From NCBI GenBank assembly GCA_045531905.1, contig JAZSEY010000006.1:124001-188000 (forward strand): DNA of 64,000 nt, read 5' to 3'. Of this stretch, positions 36,401 to 47,124 are shown piece after piece. This DNA comes from RGIG6919 sp045531905. GTDB taxonomy: Bacteria; Bacillota; Clostridia; Lachnospirales; Lachnospiraceae. The notes under the pieces are model-generated. The model saw only the letters and a list, made by a program, of their open reading frames with translations. It was not told the DNA's origin and made no database searches. The position numbers and the translations under genes were made by a program. How positions within the stretch are numbered: the stretch's first letter is position 1; each line of letters opens with the position of its first letter.

Positions 36401-37105
36401 ATGGAGATGAACAGAATTTTATTAAAGCTTAGTGGCGAAGCGTTAGCTGGAGATAAAAAAACAGGTTTTGATGAAGATACAGTTGCAGAAGTAGCAAAGC
36501 AGGTAAAGGCTGTGCTTGATAGTGGAAAACAGGTAGCGGTTGTTATCGGTGGCGGTAATTTCTGGAGAGGCAGAACCTCTGGTAGTATGGATAGAGTAAA
36601 AGCAGACAGTATCGGTATGTTGGCTACAGTCATGAACTGTATCTATGCTTCTGATGCCTTTAGAGTGGCCGGTATTCGTTCTAAGATTATGACGCCGTTT
36701 GCATGCGGTACTATGACAGAACTTTTCAATAAGGATAAGGCGATTTCATACTTAGAGGCTGGTGAGGTTGTATTCTTTGCCGGTGGAACAGGTCATCCTT
36801 ACTTTTCTACAGATATGTCCACTGTATTGATGGCAATTGAGATTGAAGCGGATGTTGTTCTTTCAGCAAAGGCAATTGATGGAGTTTATGATAGCGACCC
36901 TAAGACAAATCCAAATGCTAAGAAGTATGATACATTAGCGATGCAAAAGATTGTGGATGATAAGCTTGGCGTGATTGATTTAGCATCTGCGGTACTTGCT
37001 ATGGAGAATAAGATGCCGATGATGTTATTCGGATTAAATGCAGAAAATAGTATTGTAAATGCGGTTAGCGGAAAATTCACCGGAACCCTTGTTACAGTAG
37101 AATAA
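36401..37105 (+). CDS. pyrH: UMP kinase
   Basis: 234 aa. Phosphorylates UMP to UDP. Seen: LLKLSGEALAG, VVIGGGNFWRG, FAGGTGHPYFSTDM and AKAIDGVYDSDPK. Start ATG 36401 with AGGTGG upstream. First of the conserved run pyrH-frr-uppS-cdsA-dxr. Confidence 0.96.
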   Translation: MEMNRILLKLSGEALAGDKKTGFDEDTVAEVAKQVKAVLDSGKQVAVVIGGGNFWRGRTSGSMDRVKADSIGMLATVMNCIYASDAFRVAGIRSKIMTPFACGTMTELFNKDKAISYLEAGEVVFFAGGTGHPYFSTDMSTVLMAIEIEADVVLSAKAIDGVYDSDPKTNPNAKKYDTLAMQKIVDDKLGVIDLASAVLAMENKMPMMLFGLNAENSIVNAVSGKFTGTLVTVE

Positions 37106-37128
37106 GTAATACATTTTAGGAGGATATA

Positions 37129-37677
37129 ATGATGTTAACACAATTTGAAGAGAAGATGACAAAGTCATATGACAACATGATTTCTGAGTTTACTACTGTT
37201 CGTGCCGGTCGTGCGAACCCACATTTATTAGATCGTATTTTTGTGGATTACTATGGTGTTCCAACTCCAATTCAGCAGGTTGGTAATATTGCAATTCCTG
37301 AGGCTAGAACAATCGTAATTACACCTTGGGAAGGCTCATTAGTGAAGGCGATTGAGAAGGCAATTGTAAATAGTGATTTGGGTGTGACCCCTAACAACGA
37401 CGGTAAGAGCGTTATTTTGAATTTCCCTGAGCTTACAGAAGAAAGACGTAAGGAATTGGTTAAGGATATTAAGAAAAAGGGTGAGAATACTAAAGTTGCC
37501 ATCCGTAACGTTCGTCGTGATGCAAATGATGCTGTAAAGAAGATGAATAAGGCAAGTGAGATTTCTGAGGATGAATTAAAGGGCTATGAAGATGATATTC
37601 AGAAGATGACTGATAAGTACATCGCTGACGTTGATAAGGCTGTTGAGACAAAGTCTAAAGAAATCATGACTGTATAA
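37129..37677 (+). CDS. frr: Ribosome recycling factor
   Basis: 182 aa (ATG 37129 or 37132, AGGAGG upstream). With EF-G it splits ribosomes after termination. Seen: TVRAGRANPHLLDRI, VDYYGVPTPIQQVGN, ITPWEGS and RNVRRDANDAVKKM. Directly follows pyrH, as in most bacteria. Confidence 0.97.
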   Translation: MMLTQFEEKMTKSYDNMISEFTTVRAGRANPHLLDRIFVDYYGVPTPIQQVGNIAIPEARTIVITPWEGSLVKAIEKAIVNSDLGVTPNNDGKSVILNFPELTEERRKELVKDIKKKGENTKVAIRNVRRDANDAVKKMNKASEISEDELKGYEDDIQKMTDKYIADVDKAVETKSKEIMTV

Positions 37678-37738
37678 TAGAGAAGTGTAAGAGAGTGGGG
37701 AGTCATTGGCTCCCTATCTTTCTATATAGGAGAAAGAT

Positions 37739-38464
37739 ATGGAACGTGAAATCAACGGAAAAATGCTAAAAGTACCAAGACATGTAGCTATCATTTTAGA
37801 TGGAAATGGAAGATGGGCTAAAAAACGCAATATGCCACGTACCTTTGGTCATAAAGAAGGTGCAAAGGTGGTGGAACAGATTTGTGAAGATGCTTATGAT
37901 TTGGGAATTGAGTATCTGACAGTGTATGCATTTTCTACTGAAAACTGGAAGCGTCCGGCGGAAGAGGTTGGAATGCTCATGAATCTGTTAAGAAGTTACC
38001 TAAAGTCATGGGAAACAAAGGCAAAGAAAGAGAAATTAAAGATTCGTGTTATCGGTGATAAATCAGCACTTGATAAGGATATAGTGGATAGCATTGAGAA
38101 ACTTGAGAACATGTCTAAGGATTATGATGGATTGAATTTCACGATTGCCATCAACTATGGCGGAAGAGATGAAATTGTCAGAGCTGTGAAGAAGATTGGT
38201 CTTGATTTGGCATCTGGCAATTTAGAAGCATGCGATATCAATGAAGATATGATTTCAAAGAATCTGGATACAAAGGATTTGCCAGATCCGGAATTGATGA
38301 TTCGTACCAGTGGAGAACAAAGACTTTCCAATTATTTGTTGTGGCAACTAGGATATGCGGAGTTTTATTTCACAGATGTATTGTGGCCTGATTTTACGAA
38401 AGATGAATTAGTAAAAGCAATAGAGTATTACAATGGTGTTGACCGTCGATTTGGTGGCTTATAG
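37739..38464 (+). CDS. uppS: Isoprenyl transferase (undecaprenyl diphosphate synthase)
   Basis: 241 aa. Extends farnesyl diphosphate with cis-isoprene units to the cell-wall lipid carrier. Seen: HVAIILDGNGRWAKKRN with catalytic Asp, GHKEGAKVVEQI, TVYAFSTENWKRP, INYGGRDEIV and RTSGEQRLSNYLLWQLGYAE. Part of the frr-uppS-cdsA run. Confidence 0.97.
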   Translation: MEREINGKMLKVPRHVAIILDGNGRWAKKRNMPRTFGHKEGAKVVEQICEDAYDLGIEYLTVYAFSTENWKRPAEEVGMLMNLLRSYLKSWETKAKKEKLKIRVIGDKSALDKDIVDSIEKLENMSKDYDGLNFTIAINYGGRDEIVRAVKKIGLDLASGNLEACDINEDMISKNLDTKDLPDPELMIRTSGEQRLSNYLLWQLGYAEFYFTDVLWPDFTKDELVKAIEYYNGVDRRFGGL

Positions 38465-38484
38465 GCTTTTATGTAGGAGGAGTT

Positions 38485-39294
38485 ATGTTTATTACAAGAG
38501 CAATTAGTTCAGTTGTATTGGTAATTTTAATGGTAGGTATTTTCCTACTTGGTGCACCTGCAACGGGTGTGGCTGTTATGTTAATTTCCATAAAGGGTGT
38601 GCAGGAATTATTGCGCGTATTTAAGCTTGATAAGAGCATATATGCAGTTATTGCATACATTGCAACGGTTGTTTTCTATGTGGCGTTATTGTTTGGTCAA
38701 CAGAAATATGCTTTGGCACTTATTGTTGTTTACCTGCTTTTAGTATTGTCGGTATATGTATTCTCTTATCCGAAGTACACAGATAAGGATATGATGGGAG
38801 CATTTTTGGCATTTATTTATGTTAGCGTGATGCTTTCTTATATTTATCAGATTCGTGCATTGGAGCCATCAGGATTGGTTCTCGTATTCTTGATTTTTGT
38901 ATCATCATGGATTAATGATGTGTTTGCATATTTGGTGGGAAAAACCATTGGCAAGCATAAAATGACACCAAAACTAAGTCCAAAGAAGAGTGTAGAAGGC
39001 TTTATTGGTGGTATTGTCGGTGCAGGCATTGCCGGTATGATATTTGGTTATGTTTATAATATCTTCGTTGAGCCAATGGCACACAGCGTGCTGATTTTCG
39101 GTGTCATCGGAGCAATTGGTGCAATCCCGGCAGTCATTGGTGATTTGGCAGCTTCGGCAATTAAGCGTAATCATGATGTTAAGGATTATGGTCACTTAAT
39201 TCCAGGTCATGGTGGTATTTTGGATAGATTTGACAGTGTCATTTTTACGGCACCAATCGTATATTATTTATTGAGTATTATGGCTAATTTTTAA
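38485..39294 (+). CDS. cdsA: Phosphatidate cytidylyltransferase
   Basis: 269 aa with about seven to eight membrane helices. Makes CDP-diacylglycerol. The signature GDLAASAIKRNHDVKDYG and PGHGGILDRFDS are clear. The product feeds phospholipid synthesis, including the cardiolipin synthase 6 kb upstream. Confidence 0.95.
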   Translation: MFITRAISSVVLVILMVGIFLLGAPATGVAVMLISIKGVQELLRVFKLDKSIYAVIAYIATVVFYVALLFGQQKYALALIVVYLLLVLSVYVFSYPKYTDKDMMGAFLAFIYVSVMLSYIYQIRALEPSGLVLVFLIFVSSWINDVFAYLVGKTIGKHKMTPKLSPKKSVEGFIGGIVGAGIAGMIFGYVYNIFVEPMAHSVLIFGVIGAIGAIPAVIGDLAASAIKRNHDVKDYGHLIPGHGGILDRFDSVIFTAPIVYYLLSIMANF

Positions 39295-39319
39295 TTTGTA
39301 CTGATAAGGAGTTTTAACT

Positions 39320-40480
39320 TTGAAGAAGATTGCAATATTGGGCTCAACAGGGTCTATTGGTACACAAACATTGGATATTGTTAGAGAAAACAAGGATTTA
39401 GATGTAGTTGCTCTTTCTGCCGGAAGGAATGTCAAACTTTTAGCAGAGCAAATTTTGGAGTTTTCACCTTCTATGGCTGTGATTGGCGACGAGAAGGATA
39501 TTCCTACATTAAAGTCATTGATAGGTGATACCAAAACAGAGATTCTATGTGGCATGGATGGGTTACTGGCTTTGGCTACACATCCTGACAGTGAGATCTT
39601 AGTAACTGCCATTGTAGGTATGATTGGTATTCGTCCGACGATTGAAGCGATTAAGGCAGGAAAAGATATTGCACTTGCCAACAAAGAAACATTGGTTACT
39701 GCAGGTCATATTATTATGCCTTTGGCAAAAGAAATGGGCGTTTCTATTTTGCCGGTTGATAGTGAACATTCTGCAATATTTCAAGCTATCCATGGTGAGA
39801 AAAAAGAACAGATACATAAGTTGTTGATTACGGCATCCGGTGGTCCTTTTAGACACAAAAAGACAGAGGACTTACAAAAAGTTACTGTGGCGGATGCGTT
39901 AAAACATCCTAATTGGGCAATGGGACAAAAGATTACCATTGATTCCGCAACCCTTGTAAATAAAGGTTTGGAAGTGATGGAAGCACGTTGGTTGTTTGAT
40001 TTGGATTTTGATCATATTGAAGTGTGTGTACAGCCACAAAGTATTATCCATTCCATGGTTGAGTTTGTAGATGGTGCAGTGTTAGCTCAGCTTGGAACTC
40101 CAGACATGAGACTGCCAATTCAATATGCTTTATACTATCCTGATAGAGTGTTTTTACCAGGAGACAGACTGGATTTTAAAAAGCTTTCTTCTATTGATTT
40201 TGAAGTGCCTGACACAGATACATTTAAAGGACTTCCAATGGCAATCGAAGCCGGTAAAACAGGTGGAAGTATGCCGACAGTATTTAATGCGGCAAATGAA
40301 CGTGCAGTTGCAAGTTTTTTGAGAGGAAAAATTGGTTTTCTTGATATTTACAAAATGATTGAAACTTGTATGGATGCCCATACTAAGATTGATACCCCAA
40401 CGCTCGAAGAGATATTAGAGACAGAAAAATGGGTATATGAATTTATTGAAAGCAGGTGGAACCTTGGCGATATTAAGTAG
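39320..40480 (+). CDS. dxr: 1-deoxy-D-xylulose-5-phosphate reductoisomerase
   Basis: 386 aa from TTG 39320 (AAGGAG upstream). First committed step of the MEP pathway, using NADPH. Seen: LGSTGSIGTQTLDIV, LANKETLVTAG, LPVDSEHSAIFQ, TASGGPFR, HPNWAMGQKITIDSATL and NAANERAV. Overlaps rseP by 17 bp. ispG of the same pathway is 1.1 kb downstream. Confidence 0.96.
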   Translation: MKKIAILGSTGSIGTQTLDIVRENKDLDVVALSAGRNVKLLAEQILEFSPSMAVIGDEKDIPTLKSLIGDTKTEILCGMDGLLALATHPDSEILVTAIVGMIGIRPTIEAIKAGKDIALANKETLVTAGHIIMPLAKEMGVSILPVDSEHSAIFQAIHGEKKEQIHKLLITASGGPFRHKKTEDLQKVTVADALKHPNWAMGQKITIDSATLVNKGLEVMEARWLFDLDFDHIEVCVQPQSIIHSMVEFVDGAVLAQLGTPDMRLPIQYALYYPDRVFLPGDRLDFKKLSSIDFEVPDTDTFKGLPMAIEAGKTGGSMPTVFNAANERAVASFLRGKIGFLDIYKMIETCMDAHTKIDTPTLEEILETEKWVYEFIESRWNLGDIK

Positions 40481-41528
40481 TATTATCAATTGGATTGTTG
40501 TTATTTTGGTCTTCGGACTCTGTATTTTTATCCACGAATTTGGACATTTTATTGCTGCAAAAAAAAGCGGTGTGTTTGTAAATGAGTTTGCAATTGGAAT
40601 GGGTCCGTGTTTATTTAAAAGAACAAAGGGTGAGACCCAGTATTCACTGAGATTATTGCCAATAGGTGGATATTGCGCCATGCTTGGCGAAGATGAAGAA
40701 TCCGATGACGAGAGAGCATTTTGTAATATTAATGTTTGGAAGCGAATTATCATCGTGGTCGCCGGTGTTTGCTTCAATTTCTTGTTGGCATTTGTAATGT
40801 CCATTGTTTTGATTTCTCTTTGTGGTATCAATGATAATCAGATTAATCAAGTTGCTGCGGGAAGCGCAGCGGAAGCTGCAGGGTTACAAGCTGGCGATAA
40901 AGTTGTACGCATGGATGGCGAGAAGATATATAACTTTAGGGAAATATCCGTAGCAATGCAATTTTACGATGGCGAGGAGCCTATTCGTATGTTAATTCAA
41001 CGGGGTGGTGATGAGCTCCTCATGAATATAGAAGTGCAGCCGAAGCAGTTAGATTCCGGTTTATATCAGCTTGGTATCGGCGGTGGTTACCGTAAGGCAA
41101 CTGGTCCAATTGGTGTGATTAAATATAGTGTGTTGGAAATGCGATACTGGATGAAAACAACACTAATTAGTTTAAAAGAATTGGTGACCGGTGGTGTCAG
41201 CATTAAACAGTTATCCGGTCCTGTTGGAATTGGTACGGCTATGAATGATGTAATGGAGCAGGCACAGGAATCCGGTGGCATGTTAGACGTGTTTGTAAAT
41301 GCAGTGAATTTCACCATTTTGTTGTGTGTAAACCTTGGTGTTATGAATATTTTACCGTTACCGGCATTGGATGGTGGACGTTTAGTATTCCTTTTGGTAG
41401 AAGCACTTACAAAGAAAAAGGTTCCATCCAATATTGAAGCTGTGATACACAATGTTGGTCTGGTGTTGCTGCTTTGCTTAATGGCAGTTGTTATGTATCA
41501 GGATATTATCAAAATAATTAAACCATAG
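40464..41528 (+). CDS. rseP: Site-2 protease RseP (RIP metalloprotease)
   Basis: 354 aa from TTG 40464 (CAGGTGG four bases upstream); ATG 40437 is another option but lacks a site. Membrane zinc protease: HEFGHF in the first helix, one PDZ domain (about 115-190, AAGSAAEAAGLQAGDKVVRM), and LDGGRLVF with the third ligand. Cuts membrane-bound substrates such as anti-sigma factors. Translated across the dxr stop, so coupled to it. Confidence 0.93.
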   Translation: MAILSSIINWIVVILVFGLCIFIHEFGHFIAAKKSGVFVNEFAIGMGPCLFKRTKGETQYSLRLLPIGGYCAMLGEDEESDDERAFCNINVWKRIIIVVAGVCFNFLLAFVMSIVLISLCGINDNQINQVAAGSAAEAAGLQAGDKVVRMDGEKIYNFREISVAMQFYDGEEPIRMLIQRGGDELLMNIEVQPKQLDSGLYQLGIGGGYRKATGPIGVIKYSVLEMRYWMKTTLISLKELVTGGVSIKQLSGPVGIGTAMNDVMEQAQESGGMLDVFVNAVNFTILLCVNLGVMNILPLPALDGGRLVFLLVEALTKKKVPSNIEAVIHNVGLVLLLCLMAVVMYQDIIKIIKP

Positions 41529-41537
41529 GGTGATGTT

Positions 41538-42596
41538 ATGTTTAGAGATAAGACAAAAGAAATACACATTGGAAATAGAGTAATTGGTGGTGGAAATCCC
41601 ATTCTGATTCAGTCTATGACAAATACTAAGACAGAAGATGTGGATGCTACAGTAAAGCAGATTTTGGAGTTGGAATCTGCCGGTTGTGAAATCATTCGTT
41701 GTACAGCCAATACTTTAGAGGCTGCAAAGGCGTTACAGGCGATTAAGTCTCAGATTCATATTCCTTTAGTGGCTGATATTCATTTTGATTACAAATTAGC
41801 AATTGCGGCTATGGAGCATGGAGCTGACAAAATTCGTATCAATCCCGGCAATATTGGTGGTGAGGAAAGACTGCGAGAGGTTGTGGCTTGTGCAAAGGAA
41901 AGAAATGTACCAATCCGAGTAGGAGTTAACAGTGGTTCTTTAGAAAAGAATTTGGTAGAAAAGTACAACGGTGTGACTGCAGAAGGTATCGTAGAAAGTG
42001 CTCTCGATAAGGTTAGAATGATTGAGAACATGGATTACAATAATATGGTTATTAGTATTAAGTCTTCTGATGTTTTGATGTGTGTCAAGGCACATGAATT
42101 GATTGCCGATAAGACTATTTATCCGTTACATGTGGGCATTACGGAAGCGGGTACTTTACTTCGTGGCAATATTAAGTCAGCAGTTGGTTTAGGAATGATT
42201 TTGGGACAAGGCATTGGAGATACGATTAGAGTATCCTTAACTGGTGACCCGGTGAATGAGATTACTTCTGCAAAACTCATTTTAAAGACATTAGGCTTGC
42301 GTTCCGGTGGCATTGAGGTGGTATCTTGTCCTACATGTGGCAGAACTTCCATTGATTTGATTGGTTTAGCAAATCAAGTTGAGACAATGGTGTCTGATTT
42401 TGAACATTTAAACATTAAGGTTGCTGTTATGGGTTGTGTGGTAAATGGCCCGGGAGAAGCAAAGGAAGCAGACTTAGGCATTGCCGGTGGTAATGGAGAA
42501 GGTTTGCTTATTAAACATGGAGAAGTAGTTAAGAAGGTACCTGAAAGTGAATTGCTTTCAGTACTACGTTTTGAATTAGAAAACTGGAGTGAGTAA
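41538..42596 (+). CDS. ispG: 4-hydroxy-3-methylbut-2-enyl diphosphate synthase
   Basis: 352 aa, iron-sulfur enzyme of the MEP pathway. Seen: PILIQSMTNTKTEDV, HFDYKLAI, DKIRINPGNIGG, and cluster ligands in SCPTCGRTSIDL and GCVVNGPGEAKEADLGIAGG. 1 bp before polC. Confidence 0.96.
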   Translation: MFRDKTKEIHIGNRVIGGGNPILIQSMTNTKTEDVDATVKQILELESAGCEIIRCTANTLEAAKALQAIKSQIHIPLVADIHFDYKLAIAAMEHGADKIRINPGNIGGEERLREVVACAKERNVPIRVGVNSGSLEKNLVEKYNGVTAEGIVESALDKVRMIENMDYNNMVISIKSSDVLMCVKAHELIADKTIYPLHVGITEAGTLLRGNIKSAVGLGMILGQGIGDTIRVSLTGDPVNEITSAKLILKTLGLRSGGIEVVSCPTCGRTSIDLIGLANQVETMVSDFEHLNIKVAVMGCVVNGPGEAKEADLGIAGGNGEGLLIKHGEVVKKVPESELLSVLRFELENWSE

Positions 42597-42597
42597 T

Positions 42598-45500
42598 ATG
42601 CATGAAGATTTATTCATCGATGTGTTTTCTGAATTTCAACCGAATAGCAGATTAAAACAGGCTTTTTCTGAAGTAGGGGTTAAGAGAGTGGTTATGAAAA
42701 ATTCCACAAAGACCCTTCAGGTATATATTGTCAGTGAACAATTGATACCGAAAGAAATTATCTTTCAAATGGAAGAAGCCTTAAAGCACTATTTATTTGA
42801 ACGAAGCAGAAATAAAGTACATATTGTAGAAGAATTTAAACTGTCATCTGTCTACACGGTAGAAGCAATTGTAGATAGTTATAAAGACAGTATTTTAGAG
42901 GAATTGAAGCGAGAAAGTGTCATTGACTATCGGTTAATAAGTAACGCGGAATGGTTTGTTACGGATAACGTTATTACTTTGCCAATGGAAGACACTTTTT
43001 TGTCGAGACAACACTCTGTAAAAATTAAGGATTATATCCAAAATATCTTTGAAGAACGATTCCATATGCCAATTCATATGGGATTTAATTATACTGAGGC
43101 ACAAAAGGACGCATTGAAAAAAGCAAAGGCACATAAGCTGGAACAAGAAACGGTTCGTACAATGGATGCTGTAAAAAAAGCCCAAATTGAGGCGGGACTG
43201 ATTTCAGAAGATGTAGCAGATGAAGAACAATCTAAAACTGAAAATGTTTCACCAGAAGAGAGTTCAAAAAAGCAAACAAAAGAAATTGCCAGCGACAATG
43301 CATCTGCCCAAAATGCGACTACAAAGAATAGCAATCGATCTGACAAAGCAGAAGGTTATCGTTCCCGCTTTAGTAGTCGAGGGCAAAGCAATGATCCTGA
43401 TGTATTCTTTGGAAAGAATTGTGATGGTGAAGTCTTAGATATTGCCAGTCTTCAGGATGGTATCGGCGAATGCGTCATCCAAGGTAAAGTGATTACCATG
43501 GAGGAACGTGAAATTCGAAACAATAAGACCATCATGATGTTTGGTTTGACAGACTTTACAGACACAATTATATGCAAGATTTTTGTCTCCAATGATGATC
43601 TTCCAATTATGCGTGATGATTTAAAAACAGGTGGGTTCTATAAGATTAAAGGTCGTCCAAGCTTTGATGACTTTTCAAAAGAAGTAACATTTTCTTCTGT
43701 GGGCGGAATTAAGAAAATTCATGATTTTACCACCCATCGTAAGGATAATTCCTATGAAAAGCGTGTGGAGTTACATATGCACACCGGTTATTCTGACATG
43801 GATAGTGTAGTTGATGTAAAGGAAATCATCAAGCGTGCCAGGGATTGGGGACATCCTGCAATCGCCATCACAGACCATGGTGTTGCACAGGCGTTCCCGG
43901 TGGCGAATCACGAATTGATTAAAAATGATCCTTTAAAAATTATTTACGGTGTGGAAGCTTATTTTGTGGATGATTTAAAGGATATGGTATTAAATCCAAA
44001 GGGACAAACCCTTTCGGATTCTTTTGTAGTATTCGATATTGAGACTACTGGTTTTAAACCTAGATTTAATAAAATTATTGAAATTGGTGCAGTCAAGATT
44101 GTAGATGGTGAGATCGTTGACCATTTTTCAGAGTTTATTAATCCGGAGCGGCCAATCCCATATAACATTATGCAGTTAACGGGTATCAAAGATGATATGG
44201 TTGCGTCTGCGGACACCATAGATTTGGTGCTTCCGAGATTTTTGGAGTTCTGTAAAGACTGTGTATTGGTTGCGCATAATGCAAGTTTTGACACGGGCTT
44301 TATCAAGTATTATGCCAATGAACTGGGATTGCCTTATGACTTTACAGTTATGGATACGTTAACGCTGTCCCAGATTATCTATCATAATTTAGGTAAATAT
44401 ACCTTGGACAGAATCTGTAAATACTTAGGAATCAACTTACAGAATCATCATAGAGCGGTTGACGATGCCAAGGCCACTGCACAGATTTTCTTAAAACTGA
44501 TTGAGCAGCTTAGATTAGAGAATTTGGAGAAACTGGAGGATATCAATACCTTCGGTAATGCGTCTCCTGAGAAAATCAAGAAGTCTAGAAGATACCACGG
44601 AATTATTTTGGCAAAAAATGATACCGGACGAAATAACTTGTATCGACTAATTTCAGAATCGCATATCAATTATTTTGCCACAAGACCTTTGATGCCAAAG
44701 AGTATGATTTTGAAGTATCGTGAAGGTTTGATATTAGGTTCCGCCTGTGAAGCAGGTGAGCTTTATCAGGCATTATTAAATGATGCATCAGATGATGAAA
44801 TTGCAAGAATCGTTGATTTCTATGATTATTTAGAGATTCAACCAATTGGCAACAATATGTTCCAGATTCGGGAGGATAGATTCCCGAACATCAATACAAT
44901 TGAAGATTTGCAAGATATGAATCGTAAGATTGTACGTCTTGGTGAAGAGTTTAATAAACCGGTTTGTGCAACCTGTGATGTGCATTTCTTGGATCCTGAG
45001 GATTCCATTTATCGAAGTGTAATTATGGCAGGAAAGGGCTTTAAGGATGCGGATGACCAGCCGCCTCTTTACTTTAGAACCACAGAAGAGATGTTAAAGG
45101 AATTTGATTATCTTGGTTCTGATAAGGCCCATGAGGTAGTTATTACCAATACCAATCTCATTGCAGATATGGTGGAAACAACATCACCGGTACGTCCGGA
45201 TAAATGTCCACCTGTAATTGAGAATTCAGATGAGACACTGCGTAACATCTGTTATGAAAAGGCTCATGCCATATATGGTCCGGAACTTCCAAAGATTGTG
45301 CATGACCGTTTGGAAAAAGAGTTAAATTCTATTATTGGTAATGGTTTTGCGGTTATGTACATCATTGCTCAAAAATTAGTATGGAAGTCTAATGATGACG
45401 GATATATGGTTGGTTCCAGAGGTTCGGTAGGTTCCTCCTTTGTCGCTTGTATGGCTGGTATCACCGAAGTAAACTCTTTGCAGGCACATTATATCTGTCC

Positions 45501-47118
45501 GGAGTGTCACTATGTAGATTTTGATTCAGAGCTGGTAAAGTCCTTTTCCGGTAACTCTGGTTGTGACTTGCCGGACCAAAATTGTCCAAACTGTGGTCAT
45601 TTGCTGATAAAGGATGGTCACGATATTCCATTTGAAACCTTCCTTGGCTTCAATGGTGATAAGGAACCGGATATCGATTTGAATTTCTCCAGTGAGGATC
45701 AGCCACATGCCCATGCCTACACAGAAGAGTTGTTCGGTGAAGGACATGCTTTCCGTGCGGGAACTATCGGTAAAGTGGCAGATAAGACTGCATTTGGTTA
45801 TGTTTACAATTATTATAAAGAACGTGGTATAACAAAACGTCGTTGTGAAATGGAGCGAATTGCAAAGGGATGTACGGAAACAAAAAGAACCACCGGTCAG
45901 CATCCTGGTGGCATGGTTGTGCTTCCAAGTGATGAAGAGGTTTATTCATTTACCCCAATCCAATATCCGGCTAATGATACGAAATGTGGCATTATCACAA
46001 CACATTTTGAGTATCATTCCATCGACCATAATCTGTTGAAATTGGATATTTTGGGTCATGCCGACCCAACCATGATTCGAAGATTAGAGGTTTTAACCGG
46101 ACATGACGCAAAAAAGATTCCTTTTGATGATAAAAAGGTAATGTCTCTGTTTCATAATACAGAGGCGCTGGGTATCACACCGGAACAAATTGGTGGCACG
46201 AAGCTTGGCTGCCTTGGTGTTCCTGAGTTCGGTACAGACTTTGCTATGCAGATGTTAATTGACACTAATCCAAAGAATTTCTCTGACCTTGCCCGAATTG
46301 CCGGTCTTGCTCATGGTACTGACGTATGGCTTGGCAATGCACAGGTGCTGATTCAGGAAGGAAAAACAGAGCTTTCGGGAGCGATTTGTTGTCGAGATGA
46401 TATCATGGTTTACTTGATTCATATGGGATTAGATGCCAACATGGCATTTAAAATCATGGAAAATGTACGTAAGGGAACCGTAGCCAAGGGGAAATGCGGA
46501 AACTGGCCGGAGTGGAAGCAGGAGATGATGAACCACGGGGTACCAGATTGGTACATTTGGTCCTGTGAAAAGATTAAGTACATGTTCCCTAAGGCCCATG
46601 CGGTGGCTTACGTTATGATGTCCTGGCGTGTTGCCTGGTTCAAGGTTTATGAGCCATTGGCTTACTATACAGCATTTTTTAGTATTCGTGAAAAGGCCTT
46701 TGACTATGAAAAAATGTGTTTAGGTCCTGAACGCTTACAGGCAGAAATTGACGCCATTAGAAATAACCCTGAACCGACACCGGTAGAATTGGACAGTTTG
46801 CGAGATATGCGTATTGTGCAGGAGATGTATGCAAGAGGCTTTGAGTTCATGCCGATTGATATTTACAAAGCAGATGCGTATAATTTCCAAATTATTGATG
46901 GAAAAATCATGCCATCGCTTTCTAGTATTGAAGGTCTTGGTGGTAAAGCTGCAGAACTGTTACAGGAAGCTGCTAAAGAAGGAGAGTTTTACTGTAAGCA
47001 GGAGATTAACCAACGTGCAAAACTGGGTATGAAATCCATAGAAAAGTTATCTGAGCTTGGTATTCTCGGTGATATGCAGGATACACCACAATATGATTTC
47101 TTTGATATGTTAAAGTAG
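42598..47118 (+). CDS. polC: DNA polymerase III alpha subunit, PolC type
   Basis: 1506 aa, the length of Gram-positive PolC, the main replicative polymerase. Order: N-terminal domain, a low-complexity linker (about 200-265), OB-fold (CVIQGKVITMEEREI), PHP domain (VELHMHTGYSDMDSV, AITDHGVAQAF), inserted DEDDh proofreading exonuclease (FVVFDIETTGFKPR, HNASFDTGF, HHRAVDDAKAT), polymerase palm with GDKEPDIDLNFS, and a four-Cys zinc module (CPECHY and CPNCGH). Start ATG 42598 after GGAGTGAG. Confidence 0.97.
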   Translation: MHEDLFIDVFSEFQPNSRLKQAFSEVGVKRVVMKNSTKTLQVYIVSEQLIPKEIIFQMEEALKHYLFERSRNKVHIVEEFKLSSVYTVEAIVDSYKDSILEELKRESVIDYRLISNAEWFVTDNVITLPMEDTFLSRQHSVKIKDYIQNIFEERFHMPIHMGFNYTEAQKDALKKAKAHKLEQETVRTMDAVKKAQIEAGLISEDVADEEQSKTENVSPEESSKKQTKEIASDNASAQNATTKNSNRSDKAEGYRSRFSSRGQSNDPDVFFGKNCDGEVLDIASLQDGIGECVIQGKVITMEEREIRNNKTIMMFGLTDFTDTIICKIFVSNDDLPIMRDDLKTGGFYKIKGRPSFDDFSKEVTFSSVGGIKKIHDFTTHRKDNSYEKRVELHMHTGYSDMDSVVDVKEIIKRARDWGHPAIAITDHGVAQAFPVANHELIKNDPLKIIYGVEAYFVDDLKDMVLNPKGQTLSDSFVVFDIETTGFKPRFNKIIEIGAVKIVDGEIVDHFSEFINPERPIPYNIMQLTGIKDDMVASADTIDLVLPRFLEFCKDCVLVAHNASFDTGFIKYYANELGLPYDFTVMDTLTLSQIIYHNLGKYTLDRICKYLGINLQNHHRAVDDAKATAQIFLKLIEQLRLENLEKLEDINTFGNASPEKIKKSRRYHGIILAKNDTGRNNLYRLISESHINYFATRPLMPKSMILKYREGLILGSACEAGELYQALLNDASDDEIARIVDFYDYLEIQPIGNNMFQIREDRFPNINTIEDLQDMNRKIVRLGEEFNKPVCATCDVHFLDPEDSIYRSVIMAGKGFKDADDQPPLYFRTTEEMLKEFDYLGSDKAHEVVITNTNLIADMVETTSPVRPDKCPPVIENSDETLRNICYEKAHAIYGPELPKIVHDRLEKELNSIIGNGFAVMYIIAQKLVWKSNDDGYMVGSRGSVGSSFVACMAGITEVNSLQAHYICPECHYVDFDSELVKSFSGNSGCDLPDQNCPNCGHLLIKDGHDIPFETFLGFNGDKEPDIDLNFSSEDQPHAHAYTEELFGEGHAFRAGTIGKVADKTAFGYVYNYYKERGITKRRCEMERIAKGCTETKRTTGQHPGGMVVLPSDEEVYSFTPIQYPANDTKCGIITTHFEYHSIDHNLLKLDILGHADPTMIRRLEVLTGHDAKKIPFDDKKVMSLFHNTEALGITPEQIGGTKLGCLGVPEFGTDFAMQMLIDTNPKNFSDLARIAGLAHGTDVWLGNAQVLIQEGKTELSGAICCRDDIMVYLIHMGLDANMAFKIMENVRKGTVAKGKCGNWPEWKQEMMNHGVPDWYIWSCEKIKYMFPKAHAVAYVMMSWRVAWFKVYEPLAYYTAFFSIREKAFDYEKMCLGPERLQAEIDAIRNNPEPTPVELDSLRDMRIVQEMYARGFEFMPIDIYKADAYNFQIIDGKIMPSLSSIEGLGGKAAELLQEAAKEGEFYCKQEINQRAKLGMKSIEKLSELGILGDMQDTPQYDFFDMLK

Positions 47119-47124
47119 GTTTCA

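Noticed and set aside
37680..37732. Terminator between frr and uppS
   Set aside because: The GGGAG / CTCCC stem is short and lacks a T run; the genes are probably co-transcribed.
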